Shown: piece after piece, positions 9,631 to 17,838 of the stretch | Layout: the number at the start of each line of letters is the position of its first letter | How positions within the stretch are numbered: the first letter of the stretch is position 1 | Origin: Kalymmatonema hyalinum WJT4-NPBG1 | GTDB lineage: Bacteria > Cyanobacteriota > Cyanobacteriia > Cyanobacteriales > Nostocaceae | NCBI GenBank assembly: GCA_019359075.1 | Contig: JAHHIB010000071.1 | Span: 1 to 45,076, forward strand | Reading direction: 5' to 3' | DNA: 45,076 bases | The notes under the pieces: generated by a model | Told to the model about the DNA's origin: nothing | Seen by the model: only the letters and a program-made list of their open reading frames with translations | The model's database searches: none | Translations under genes and position numbers: made by a program

Positions 9631-9676
9631 CACCGGGCGGCTTCCATAAGGAAACTTGACTCACTCCCGGTGAACC
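9627..9676 (-). promoter_or_regulatory. Antiterminator pairing of attenuator 1
   Basis: GGTTCACCGGG (9666-9676, the penultimate codons of leader 1) is perfectly complementary over 11 bp to CCCGGTGAACC (9627-9637). Forming it takes up the base of terminator 1. It begins 5 nt after the last aromatic codon, the right place to be exposed by a ribosome stalled on Tyr or Phe codons and masked by one that reaches the TGA at 9661. Confidence 0.75.
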
Positions 9677-9717
9677 ACCCTAAACCAAAAATAAAAATAG
9701 GAACTGCTGCTGATCAT
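9661..9717 (-). CDS. Aromatic leader peptide 1 (18 aa) of aroF
   Basis: Eighteen codons from ATG 9717 to TGA 9661. A run of six consecutive aromatic residues occupies positions 7-12 (Y, F, Y, F, W, F). No clear Shine-Dalgarno precedes the ATG, which is not unusual in cyanobacteria. The last codons form one arm of the antiterminator of attenuator 1. Composition, position and overlap with the structures together support a leader peptide; expression is not proven. Confidence 0.75.
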   Translation of the reverse strand: MISSSSYFYFWFRVVHRE

Positions 9718-10039
9718 TTGTCAGGCGTTTTGTTGAATAATTTAATTTACACTTATGTTTTCTGACGTTAGCATAGGAAACAAGTCGCGTCAAGACCACC
9801 AGAACTAAAAAAAAAGGGTTAAACTCAGTACAATTCTGGCAATCAAAACTTATTGCTGGCTGGCTATCATCTCATTTACAGAACTTTAAAAATATTTTAT
9901 TTCACAGAGCATGGAGAAAGAATGAATGTATGAATGCTGAATGAGAAATTGGTGTGGACTGCTCATTACATAATTCATAATTCATCATTTTGACCTCACA
10001 ATTGACTGTATTAACACTTGAAGACGACCAAGTATTATT
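9718..10039. other. Probable aroF promoter region and short repeats
   Basis: The first ~60 nt (minus strand) upstream of leader 1 should hold the aroF promoter; it is AT-rich, but I cannot fix -10 and -35 boxes. The rest contains short intergenic repeats such as GAATGAATG and TCATTACATAATTCATAATTC. No gene is seen. Confidence 0.4.
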
Positions 10040-10531
10040 ATGCCCAGTACCAAAGTTTTAACCACATCTTTCAATTATCAAGGAGTTTACCCCTGCCCGG
10101 TCTGTCGTGTGGGTAAGATTAGTCATATGCCACTCATGGAGGCTATGTCTTGTGACTTCTGTCAACAAATTTTTACTGTCAACGTAGAACAACAGCTTCT
10201 TAAAATGCCATCCAGACAACCACCCCTAATTTGGCATTGGAATGGCTTTAATTGGACAGAAGCGCAAATAGAAGGTGTAGAATTTGGTTGGGGCTATGTG
10301 ATAGGAGCAGCTGCTTTTGTACTCCTGCCAACGACTTTAATTGGGATAGTGGCTTATAATTTCCCACCCCATCCAGCAACTCCCCTATCTTGGCTACCAT
10401 ATTTCTGGACGATATTAACTCTGTTGTCGCATCTCACAATTATTGTTTGGCTTTTTATTGAAATTTATCAAATTCCACTTATGGCATACTGGCGAGCTAT
10501 ACAACAGCGTTTTCTAGGTCGGGAAAATTAA
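10040..10531 (+). CDS. Zinc-ribbon protein with two membrane helices
   Basis: 163 aa. Residues 19-42 hold two CxxC pairs (CPVC and CDFC) that should form a zinc ribbon. A W-rich stretch (LIWHWNGFNW) follows, then two hydrophobic segments at about 83-107 and 119-142, likely transmembrane hairpins. It ends with a short basic tail. I do not know a function; similar conserved hypothetical proteins occur in cyanobacteria. It stands alone with no operon partner. Confidence 0.75.
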   Translation: MPSTKVLTTSFNYQGVYPCPVCRVGKISHMPLMEAMSCDFCQQIFTVNVEQQLLKMPSRQPPLIWHWNGFNWTEAQIEGVEFGWGYVIGAAAFVLLPTTLIGIVAYNFPPHPATPLSWLPYFWTILTLLSHLTIIVWLFIEIYQIPLMAYWRAIQQRFLGREN

Positions 10532-11061
10532 GAAAGACTTGCTGTTAAGCCGCAGGTCATAATCACTTCAATGACTTAAATCTTATGACTTAACAATAGA
10601 TATTGCAAAATCTCAGGCGTTGCTTAATTTTCCAAGCTGAAGCGCGGTGGTGATGTTTCTATCCTAGAAATGTTAGCAGCTATCTAAAGATTGGAGAAAC
10701 TACCGCAACTTAACAAATTTTACCAAACAAAAAAATAAATTACACAATATTAAGGAGTATGTCATTTTTAACAGTTTTAAAAAGCAATTTAAATTCAAAC
10801 TTATGTAAAGTATAGAGTATGAGACGTGGGTACAGGATGCTTGTTGTATTTTCTTGAAAAACTGCATCTGTTAGCATACTCGTATGTCGTAGTAAAACAG
10901 AAAGTTACTGTTGCTCAAGTGTAATCTCAAGCTTTGCAAATAATACTGAGAAGTCTCGGATTTTAGCTAAAATTACCCAACAGCAAAAAAGTTTGACAAA
11001 TAATTCAGCCGCTAATCGCTTGCATCACTCATAATTAAGATAATTTCCACTGAAACGTCTT
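10532..11061. other. Intergenic region without a recognised gene
   Basis: 530 nt of AT-rich sequence with stops in all frames and no strong hairpin or HIP1 site. It presumably holds the promoter of the DnaJ-pentapeptide gene. Confidence 0.5.
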
Positions 11062-11709
11062 ATGAGCGAGTTGGAGCAGTACTATAGAGTGTTGGAGTTA
11101 GAGCCTGGGGCAACATTTGACGAAGTGACCCAAGCCTATAAAGATTTGGCTTTTGTATGGCATCCCGATCGCCTTCCAAAAGACAATACCCGTTTACAAG
11201 AGAAAGCGCAAAAAAAGCTACAAGACATTAATGAGGCTCGTGAAAAATTGCGCTTATCAAAAATGAAGTATCAAAAATTACATCATGAAGCGCCACCTGC
11301 ACACAAACAGCCAACCCAAAAAACCCATCAACCACCAAAGCAAAACCCAGACTTAAGTGGAAAAGACTTTAGTCGCGCCAACTTACAAGGCAGAGATTTA
11401 TCTGGCAGAAACCTGAGTTATGCGAACTTGTGTGGTGCAAACCTCAGTGATACGTTTATGCACAAAGCAAATCTTACAGGTGCAAATTTGTCTGAAGCAA
11501 ATTTATTTAGAGCTAACCTACTTTTAGCCGACTTGAGAGAAGCCAATTTACGGTCTGCTAACTTAATTGGAGCAGATTTGAGCGGAGCAGATTTGCGGGG
11601 AGCAAATTTAACAGGAGCGCGTATTCGTTCTGGTGACAGACTTCTTGTTAAACTGATTGGAGCTAACTTGGTTGGGGCAATCATGCCCGATGGGAAAATT
11701 TACGAATAA
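11062..11709 (+). CDS. J-domain protein with pentapeptide repeats
   Basis: 215 aa. Residues 4-70 form a J domain (YYRVLELEPGATFDEVTQAY, then the HPD motif in VWHPDRL at about 34-36), which should stimulate an Hsp70 ATPase. A basic, Pro/Gln-rich linker (70-95) leads to about 22 pentapeptide units of the A(N/D)LxG type (about 96-205), which fold as a right-handed quadrilateral beta helix. The end, GAIMPDGKIYE, is the usual cap of cyanobacterial pentapeptide proteins. It probably recruits DnaK to a target bound by the beta helix; the target is unknown. The SDR gene starts 8 nt downstream, so the two may be co-transcribed. Confidence 0.88.
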   Translation: MSELEQYYRVLELEPGATFDEVTQAYKDLAFVWHPDRLPKDNTRLQEKAQKKLQDINEAREKLRLSKMKYQKLHHEAPPAHKQPTQKTHQPPKQNPDLSGKDFSRANLQGRDLSGRNLSYANLCGANLSDTFMHKANLTGANLSEANLFRANLLLADLREANLRSANLIGADLSGADLRGANLTGARIRSGDRLLVKLIGANLVGAIMPDGKIYE

Positions 11710-11717
11710 CTACGACA

Positions 11718-12542
11718 ATGAACGTTGCGATTATTGGTTGCGGATATGTCGGTTGTGCAGTTGCTCAATATTGGCAACAAAATATGAGTTTTGTCGTCAC
11801 CGCTACCACAACCACTCCTGAACGTGTCCCAGAATTACAAACAGTAGCCCAACAAGTCGTAGTAGTACAAGGAAACGACTCAGACTTGCTCAAATCAGTA
11901 TTGAGAAATCAAGATGTTGTGCTTTTGAGTGTCGGTGCAAAAAGTGCCGATGTTTACGAAGAAACTTATCTACACACTGCTCAAACTTTAGTCTCTGTCT
12001 TAAAACAGATTCCCAGCGTGCAGCAACTGATATATACAGGGAGTTACGCTGTTTATGGTGACAGAAACGGAGCGTGGGTGGATGAAGAATCACTGATTGC
12101 ACCCGCTCACCAAAATGGGCAAATTCTTAGCGATACCGAGCAAGTTTTACTCTCAGGATCAAGTGAAAACCTCCGTGTTTGTATTTTGCGATTAGGAGGA
12201 ATTTATGGTCCAGGTCGAGAACTGGTAAAAATATTTGGTCGATATGCTGGTACAACCCGACCTGGCAATGGCAAGGATACAACAAATTGGATTCACCTTG
12301 ATGACATTATTGGTGGTATTAAGTTTGTCCGCCGGAATCGACTGCAAGGCATCTATAACTTAGTTGATGATGCCCATCTCACAACTAGAGAATTACTTGA
12401 CCGTCTGTGTGAAACACACAATCTACCTAAAGTTAAATGGGATTCTTCCCAAGAGAGTAAGCGCCCATATAACGCCAAGGTGTCTAATAAAAAGATAAAA
12501 GACGCAGGATACAAATTTATTCATCCACAGATGATATTTTAA
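11718..12542 (+). CDS. Atypical SDR, NAD(P)-dependent epimerase-like
   Basis: 274 aa with an N-terminal Rossmann fold, VAIIGCGYVGCAVA (GxGxxG). The conserved GGIYGPGR and a C-terminal NLVDDAHLTTREL segment are typical of the YeeZ/epimerase branch of extended SDRs; TGSYAVYGD carries the Ser and Tyr, but the classical YxxxK is not obvious. The substrate is unknown, probably a nucleotide sugar or small metabolite. It follows the J-domain gene after 8 nt. Confidence 0.8.
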   Translation: MNVAIIGCGYVGCAVAQYWQQNMSFVVTATTTTPERVPELQTVAQQVVVVQGNDSDLLKSVLRNQDVVLLSVGAKSADVYEETYLHTAQTLVSVLKQIPSVQQLIYTGSYAVYGDRNGAWVDEESLIAPAHQNGQILSDTEQVLLSGSSENLRVCILRLGGIYGPGRELVKIFGRYAGTTRPGNGKDTTNWIHLDDIIGGIKFVRRNRLQGIYNLVDDAHLTTRELLDRLCETHNLPKVKWDSSQESKRPYNAKVSNKKIKDAGYKFIHPQMIF

Positions 12543-12596
12543 AAGAGTTCTTGCTCTGCGTCCTCAGCACCTCAGCGGTTCCTTACTCTTAAACAT

Positions 12597-13520
12597 ATGA
12601 TTACTCAAGATAAAACAACATCTCCAACCCAGTTTTACACCTGGAAAAATTATCGCTGCGCCTATGAAATTCATAACCCAACCAATTCAACCGCTGAGGG
12701 TATTCCCCTGCTTTTAATTCACCCAATTGGCGTTGGGTTGTCGCGGCAATTTTGGCAGAGGTTTTGCCAGGAATCGTATAAACAAGGTCACCGCAATCCG
12801 ATTTACAACCCCGATTTGTTGGGATGCGGTGAAAGCGATATGCCCCATGTGGCTTATACTCCCAAAGATTGGGCGCAACAGTTGCAACACTTTTTACAAA
12901 CGGTCGTCCAGAAACCTGTCATTTTGGTAGTACAAGGTGCTTTATTTCCAGTTGCAATAGAATTAGTTAAAAAGGAACCAAATTTAATCGCTGGGCTTAT
13001 ATTAGCTGGTCCTCCAGCTTGGGCAATCATTACGAAAGAAACGTCCCAATGGCAAGATAAATTCATTTGGAATCTGTTAGATTCGCCTTTGGGTAATGCT
13101 TTTTATCGCTATGCCCGAAGAGAAAAGTTTTTGCGTGATTTCTCAACACGTCAATTGTTTGACTCAGCCGAAGGTGTTGATGGTGAATGGTTAAATACCT
13201 TGGAACAAGGTGCAGAAAATCCCGAAAGTCGTCATGCAGTGTTTTCTTTCTTGGCTGGTTTTTGGCGCAAAGATTATAGTCAAGCTATTGCTTCTATCAA
13301 ACAACCTACTTTGGTAGTTGTAGGGGAAACAGCATCAAGTATTAGCCAAGAAGGTAAAAAAGAATCACCAGATGAACGCTTGGCAGATTATCTCGCTTGT
13401 TTACCTCAAGGACGTGGAATTAAAATGTCTGGTCGGAATGTTTTACCGTATGAATCAACTGCTGAGTTTGTTGAGGCGATCGCACCGTTTCTCGATGAAG
13501 TTTCATCAACTAAATTCTAA
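12597..13520 (+). CDS. Alpha/beta-hydrolase-fold protein without nucleophile Ser
   Basis: 307 aa. It has the fold's landmarks: LLLIHPIGVG (oxyanion strand, about 38-47), NPDLLGCGESD (71-81), and a strand ending LVVVGE near 240. The elbow reads VVQGALFP (111-118), so the expected GxSxG is V-Q-G-A-L and the nucleophile Ser is Gly114. No obvious general-base His lies near the C-terminus. It may be a binding protein, or use another residue. The sequence is otherwise intact, so this is not simple decay. It follows the SDR after 54 nt that include a short CTCTGCG-type intergenic repeat. Confidence 0.78.
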   Translation: MITQDKTTSPTQFYTWKNYRCAYEIHNPTNSTAEGIPLLLIHPIGVGLSRQFWQRFCQESYKQGHRNPIYNPDLLGCGESDMPHVAYTPKDWAQQLQHFLQTVVQKPVILVVQGALFPVAIELVKKEPNLIAGLILAGPPAWAIITKETSQWQDKFIWNLLDSPLGNAFYRYARREKFLRDFSTRQLFDSAEGVDGEWLNTLEQGAENPESRHAVFSFLAGFWRKDYSQAIASIKQPTLVVVGETASSISQEGKKESPDERLADYLACLPQGRGIKMSGRNVLPYESTAEFVEAIAPFLDEVSSTKF

Positions 13521-13564
13521 AATAGCTCTCAAAGTGCTATTACTGTGCTTGACCCCAATCAGTC

Positions 13565-14572
13565 TTACACCTTAAGTGACTTCTGTAAACTGAGGTTCGG
13601 TTCTACAATTTCAGACCAACTTTCAAAATTGCGCCTTACCCAATCCATACCAACTTCGTTGTTTAGCTTAATTTTTTGGGGCGTATTCGGGTAAATCTTC
13701 CGCAAGATATCACTATCTTGCTCAACTACAACTTTGGCTAAGTTGAGAGCCGTCTGCCCTAGAGCCTTAAATGCTGGATTTTTCGCTATGCCATACATCA
13801 GTATATAAGTTCGTGTCCGATTTTTCGACTCTGGTACAAACAAGTGGATTTGAGCTATTTTGCCCATTGCGATTTCTGTATGTAATATCACTACGGACGG
13901 AAAGTGATTTTCCAGATGAGCCTTAATAACTTTTGGTAGCAGCAACATACTTGGATTTGTCAGTTTTTCACCCAAGCTAGTTTGTGCTATGGGCATACTG
14001 TAAAAAGCATGCGAATGATGACCGTTATCCTGAAAAGTCTCAAAATGCACTTCCTCAATCCTAAATAAAGGTCGATGGGTGCCGTTTTGGTGATTGTAGT
14101 CGTGCATAACGAGCAACATACTCAGCAAATCAGTCTCCACGCTAGTATCAGCCGTATGACCGATAAAGTCGTATTGCGAGGCAATTTCATTCAGGATATT
14201 GGGAATCGGTATTTTGGGTTCAAAGCCGCCATAAGACCAAATAAAATCATCTTGAATAATCAGTTCTAGCGGCTCCAGTTGCGGTAGAGTTTTCTTTTTA
14301 GAACCTGGCAAAATCGTGCAGCCTTCACCATCAAACTCAAGTGCATGAAAAGGACAGACTACTACACTCGTTTTATCTTCACGTTCTTGACACCAGCCTT
14401 CAGATAACATAGCTCCCATGTGCGGACACGCGTTGGGTAGGGCATTTACCTTGCCAGTTTTATCTTGCCAAAGTACATAATCAATACCGTAAAGAGAGAC
14501 TTTTTTTGGCTTGTTGATTTCCAACATAGACTTGTGTGCTAATAGCCAAGGCGCACCAGCAAGCATAGACAT
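13565..14572 (-). CDS. Rieske non-heme iron oxygenase-like protein
   Basis: 335 aa. The Rieske 2Fe-2S motif is C49-x-H51 with C73-x2-H76 (CPHMGA and CPFHAL). The catalytic domain carries D158-x2-H161-x4-H166 (DYNHQNGTH), matching the mononuclear iron site and electron-bridging Asp of Rieske oxygenases. It should use reduced ferredoxin and O2 to oxidise an organic substrate; in cyanobacteria such enzymes act in chlorophyll breakdown and on sterols or aromatics. The substrate here is unknown. It is divergent from the TetR-InsA gene. Confidence 0.85.
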   Translation of the reverse strand: MSMLAGAPWLLAHKSMLEINKPKKVSLYGIDYVLWQDKTGKVNALPNACPHMGAMLSEGWCQEREDKTSVVVCPFHALEFDGEGCTILPGSKKKTLPQLEPLELIIQDDFIWSYGGFEPKIPIPNILNEIASQYDFIGHTADTSVETDLLSMLLVMHDYNHQNGTHRPLFRIEEVHFETFQDNGHHSHAFYSMPIAQTSLGEKLTNPSMLLLPKVIKAHLENHFPSVVILHTEIAMGKIAQIHLFVPESKNRTRTYILMYGIAKNPAFKALGQTALNLAKVVVEQDSDILRKIYPNTPQKIKLNNEVGMDWVRRNFESWSEIVEPNLSLQKSLKV

Positions 14573-14877
14573 CGGTGTTACTCTCCTGATTTACTAGTAG
14601 TCTGTCAATTTTGATTTGAGGAGTTTGTAGTTGCAAACCACGCCTTTGCCAGTCCAATTTGACGCAAACAAAATCTGCTTGCGGTGGATGTGGCATATAT
14701 CTGAGTTGTGTTGAAATGCCTGCTAGGGCAACTCAACTAGGCTCAGGTGCGATCGTAAAATAAAATGTGACTAATTATTCGCTTTTATTATAATTTACGA
14801 GTAACAATTCATGTTTGTCAAGAGGATTAGTGACTAGGGAAGGGGTGCAAGGGTCGAATTCAAACAAAAAGGCATCC
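14573..14877. other. Divergent spacer between Rieske and TetR genes
   Basis: 305 nt containing a HIP1-like GCGATCG and an AT-rich stretch (14760-14810) that should hold one or both promoters. I see no clear palindromic TetR operator. The frame upstream of 14878 has only a TTG start and a low-complexity leader, so I do not include it in the TetR gene. Confidence 0.45.
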
Positions 14878-15768
14878 ATGCGCCGTCAGCCCAAGCAAAA
14901 GCGCAGTCAAGAGCGTATCGAACGCATTCTAGATGTAGCAGCTGAGGTATTTGATGAAGTGGGTTTTGAAGCGGCGACAACTCATGCGATCGCATCTCGT
15001 GCTGACACAGCCATAGGTTCGCTTTACCAGTTTTTTCCAGATAAATTGGCAATTTTCCACGCTTTGGAATTGCGTCACGTCGAGCGAGTACACACCGTAT
15101 GGGCAAAGCTGAATCAACCAGAAATCATTCAACTGCCTTTTGAGGAATTTATCCGAACTTTGAGAGAAACATTCCAGGAACTTTTTGCACAACCCACTTC
15201 TCGGATTGTCTTTGTGCAATTCTTCACTTCCCAGGCAATATTCCAAAACATCGATGAGAGTTTTACTCAGGAAGCCATTCACTTTATGGCGCAACTGCTG
15301 CAAAAGCGCAATCCAGCATTAAGTCCCGAACAGTGTCACTTGCTTGCGGAAGTTTGCACCCATACCTGTAATACTTTGCTACTTCTGGCATTACGCAGCG
15401 ATGAAACTCACCGCCAACAGATTTTTGAGCAAATCGAGGCGCTGCTGATTGCATACCTACACCCTCATGTAGGGGATGAAGTGTTGCACAGTGAAGTAAT
15501 GATAGTAATGAAATGCCCGCACTGTGATGGAGAGCGCATTTCTAAAAATGGGCATCGTCATGGTAAGCAGCGTTATATTTGCAAAGACTGTGGTAAGCAA
15601 TTCCCTGAATCTTATTCGTTACAAGGATACGGCGATCAACTGAAGCAGCAATGCTTGGAACTGTACAGTCATGGTGTTGGTTTTCGGGAGATTGAAAGAA
15701 GAACGGGAGTTTCCCATAATACGGTGATTCACTGGGTGAAGCAGAGTGGCAAAAATAAAGAGGACTAA
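14878..15768 (+). CDS. TetR-family regulator fused in frame to an InsA fragment
   Basis: Residues 1-205 form a TetR regulator: a basic N-terminus (MRRQPKQKRSQERIERIL), helix-turn-helix (THAIASRADTAIGSLYQFF) and a helical ligand domain. After about residue 210 the frame continues directly into an IS1-type InsA protein of about 86 residues: zinc ribbon with CPHC and CKDC pairs, then a helix-turn-helix (GFREIERRTGVSHNTVIHWV). No insB follows. The ATG at 14878 is chosen because the family starts there. The simplest explanation is insertion of an IS1-family element at the regulator's 3' end with later loss of insB. Whether the chimera is stable and binds DNA with both halves is open. Confidence 0.85.
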   Translation: MRRQPKQKRSQERIERILDVAAEVFDEVGFEAATTHAIASRADTAIGSLYQFFPDKLAIFHALELRHVERVHTVWAKLNQPEIIQLPFEEFIRTLRETFQELFAQPTSRIVFVQFFTSQAIFQNIDESFTQEAIHFMAQLLQKRNPALSPEQCHLLAEVCTHTCNTLLLLALRSDETHRQQIFEQIEALLIAYLHPHVGDEVLHSEVMIVMKCPHCDGERISKNGHRHGKQRYICKDCGKQFPESYSLQGYGDQLKQQCLELYSHGVGFREIERRTGVSHNTVIHWVKQSGKNKED

Positions 15769-15807
15769 ATCCTTGTTTGAGCAACAAACGAAGGAATAAA
15801 GTCCTCA
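15480..15807 (+). mobile_element. Remnant of an IS1-family element (insA only)
   Basis: The segment runs from just before the InsA start to the point where the converging SDR gene breaks off. Beyond the InsA stop is an inverted repeat around GAGGACTAAATCC and GGAATAAAGTCCTC (15759-15808), which looks like an IS end. The left boundary is not resolved; GTTGCACAGTG near 15483 only loosely matches the right end. Confidence 0.6.
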
Positions 15808-16248
15808 CTACTTTTGCACGCAGATGTCAATAAATGACTTCACATCCTGCTCACTCCGAACATCGGCTTTCTGGTAGCTAGCGCGACCTCCTTGAGCAGT
15901 AATTTCCTGGGCAATCTTTTCTCCCAAAGCTTCTCGGCGACCGCAAAAATGAACAATTGCCCCTTCTTTAGCAAACGCCCGTGCCGTAGCTTCCCCAATT
16001 CCTGAAGTAGCTCCAGTAATCAATACTACCTTGCCAGCAAATTTGCCTTTGGGATTTACGGTTGTTTGTGGTGCAGGTGCTTTTTGGGTGTTTGCTTGAG
16101 CGCGTCCAGCAAATACCGTCGCGGTAACTCCAGCAACAGAAGCACCACCAAGAATCATCCGTCGTCTGTTAAGCCCTTTTGTTAACTTTCTACTCGCGCT
16201 GTTTGCCTCTGGGGGTGTTGTTTGTTCAAAGTTGTCTGTCATCTTCAC
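15808..16248 (-). pseudogene. Tat-exported short-chain dehydrogenase, 3'-truncated
   Basis: 146 aa are left of a normal ~250-300. A twin-arginine signal (NRRRMILGGASVAGVTATVF, about 28-47) is followed by the SDR cofactor motif TGATSGIGEATA and the NADP-specifying GRRE. The frame stops at FIDICVQK, before the NAG and YxxxK motifs, exactly at the border of the IS1 remnant. It cannot be an active SDR. It lies 18 nt after the broken hydrolase and was probably its operon partner. Confidence 0.85.
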
Positions 16249-16266
16249 TCCTGTTAATCTTGCGTT

Positions 16267-17411
16267 TTATTTCTGGGCAGATTTAACATCCAAAAGTGTG
16301 TTTTTGAAGTGAACAGCAGCAGCTTGCACCGCCTTGGTTACATATGGCTCTTGGTCGTAGAAGTCAGTGTGCTGACCTTGTGTCCAGAACAACTTCTTCT
16401 GTCCAGGCATGGTATTGTAGAATTTACGCACGCTGTTTGGTAAAGCTGAATTATCACTGTGAATAAACAGCGTCGGAACATTGACTTTGGGAGCGGCGGC
16501 AAGAGCATTAAACTGCAACCATTCTACCCACGACATCTCTGCAAACTGGTTCTTCCACTGCGCGATGGTGCGGAGCACCCGCCAAGGGCGATCGCACCGC
16601 GAGAAGAACTGCCATAATAACTCAATGGACTCGACATGGCAGCTTTTGGGTCATTTTGCTTGTAAGCTGGCACATAGTCCACCTCACCAGTTTGAGCAAA
16701 TTTCTTTTGTGCAGCTATCCCGGCTTGCATCTTGCGACGCACTCCTTCTTCACCAAAGACTGAACGCAGAGATTCAGGGTCGTGCAACCATGCAGCGACA
16801 GTCACGAATGATTTGAATCTGGTATCTTCAGCTACCGCCTCTGCCATATAACCAGCACTGGCACACACGCCCAAGCCACCGATCTGGTTAGCATCAATCA
16901 TGGGTAGCGATCGCAAGTAGCTTACTGCATTCTTAATATCCTGAATTTTCTTTTGTGGCGATTCATACTGACGTGGTTCACCGCCGCTTTCACCCCAGAA
17001 GCGAAAATCAAACGTAAATGTTGCCAACCCTTGTTCTGCAAGCTTTTTGGCATACAAATCAGGCATTTGCTCCTTCACCGTTGTGCACGCGCCAGTCACT
17101 ACAACAGCTGGAAGTTTATCGCCTGGTTTGTAATCAGCAGGCAAATGCAAGTTGCCGACCATCTTGACGCCTTCGCTTTGGAAAGTTACTCTATTTAAGC
17201 CTGGTTTGTAGTCAGCAGGCTGTTGCAAGTCGCTTGCCATTTTTACATCGTGACTAAGTGTTATTACTTGATTCCCAGCAGGCTGAATTTGCTGAGTTTT
17301 GGCGAAAGCAACGCCACCCACCAAAGCAAGGGCAAGTGCTGCTCCGATAGTTAGAAGTTTTTTAGGAGCATTGTTTGTTTTGGGAGATGGTGTATCTGCA
17401 TTACTAGCCAT
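16267..17411 (-). pseudogene. Secreted alpha/beta-hydrolase, frameshifted by insertion
   Basis: The 5' part (17411 to 16524) has a signal peptide (LLTIGAALALALVGGVAFA), the oxyanion region, FDFRFWGESGG, and the elbow GLGVCASAGYMA, with Cys and Ser close to the nucleophile position. The 3' part in another frame (from GTG 16578 to 16267) supplies the rest: QWKNQFAEMSWVEW, the Asp-bearing LFIHSDNSAL and QGQHTDF with the His. Removing 26 bp (21 nt plus a 5-bp duplication of ATCGC) at 16566-16591 restores RGAIAQWKNQF and one open frame. The lesion is therefore a small repeat inserted into a HIP1 site. The family is a DUF-type dienelactone-hydrolase-like esterase. Confidence 0.85.
16562..16593. repeat. 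HIP1-anchored small repeat inserted in the hydrolase
   Basis: On the plus strand: GCGAT, 21 nt with the hairpin GGTGC / GCACC and CGCC, then GCGATCGC. The GCGAT on the left duplicates the first five bases of the HIP1 site, as a target-site duplication would. Net insertion is 26 bp, which shifts the reading frame. Confidence 0.75.
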
Positions 17412-17500
17412 GTTTAAACCTCCTAACCGTTTGTTGATTCAGTAATCATCTTGTTATCTCTAAGGTTAGGGGAAACAAAACTGGGATTCAGCACCCGTTC

Positions 17501-17713
17501 TTGCGCGGAAATATCAAAATCTTGCTCAACTCCTCATTTGCCAGAGGAAAACATCTCAATGATATTGAACGGTTAATACTACAGGGAACATTAGCCAATC
17601 AAACGTATGAGAAAATTTCAGAATCAACAAAATACTCTGCACGTTATCTCAGGAATGTTGCTCTCAAGCTATGGGACAACAACGCAAGCGGCAAACATCT
17701 CCATGAAGCGTGA
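17501..17713 (+). pseudogene. N-terminal HTH fragment of a STAND-type protein
   Basis: 70 codons. The core, GKHLNDIERLILQGTLANQT followed by YEKISESTKYSARYLRNVA and KLWD, matches the small helix-turn-helix domain found at the N-terminus of many cyanobacterial NB-ARC, WD40 and vWA-MoxR-associated proteins. Those proteins go on for hundreds of residues; here the frame ends at once, so this is a leftover. The ~130 nt that follow hold no continuation I can recognise. Confidence 0.6.
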
Positions 17714-17838
17714 CGGCAATCTTTGGCCTCAACAATGCTAGCACTTGTTTGGGCAACGATTTGGGCAGTGAAAAAAATGCCATTTTGGTGTATTTTACTG
17801 GAAAGACTCAGTATTTTCTGTGGAAAATCAGGTGAATT

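Noticed and set aside
9580-9765. 61-codon plus-strand frame over the aroF leader
   Set aside because: It is antisense to the two leader peptides and terminators, which explain the sequence better.
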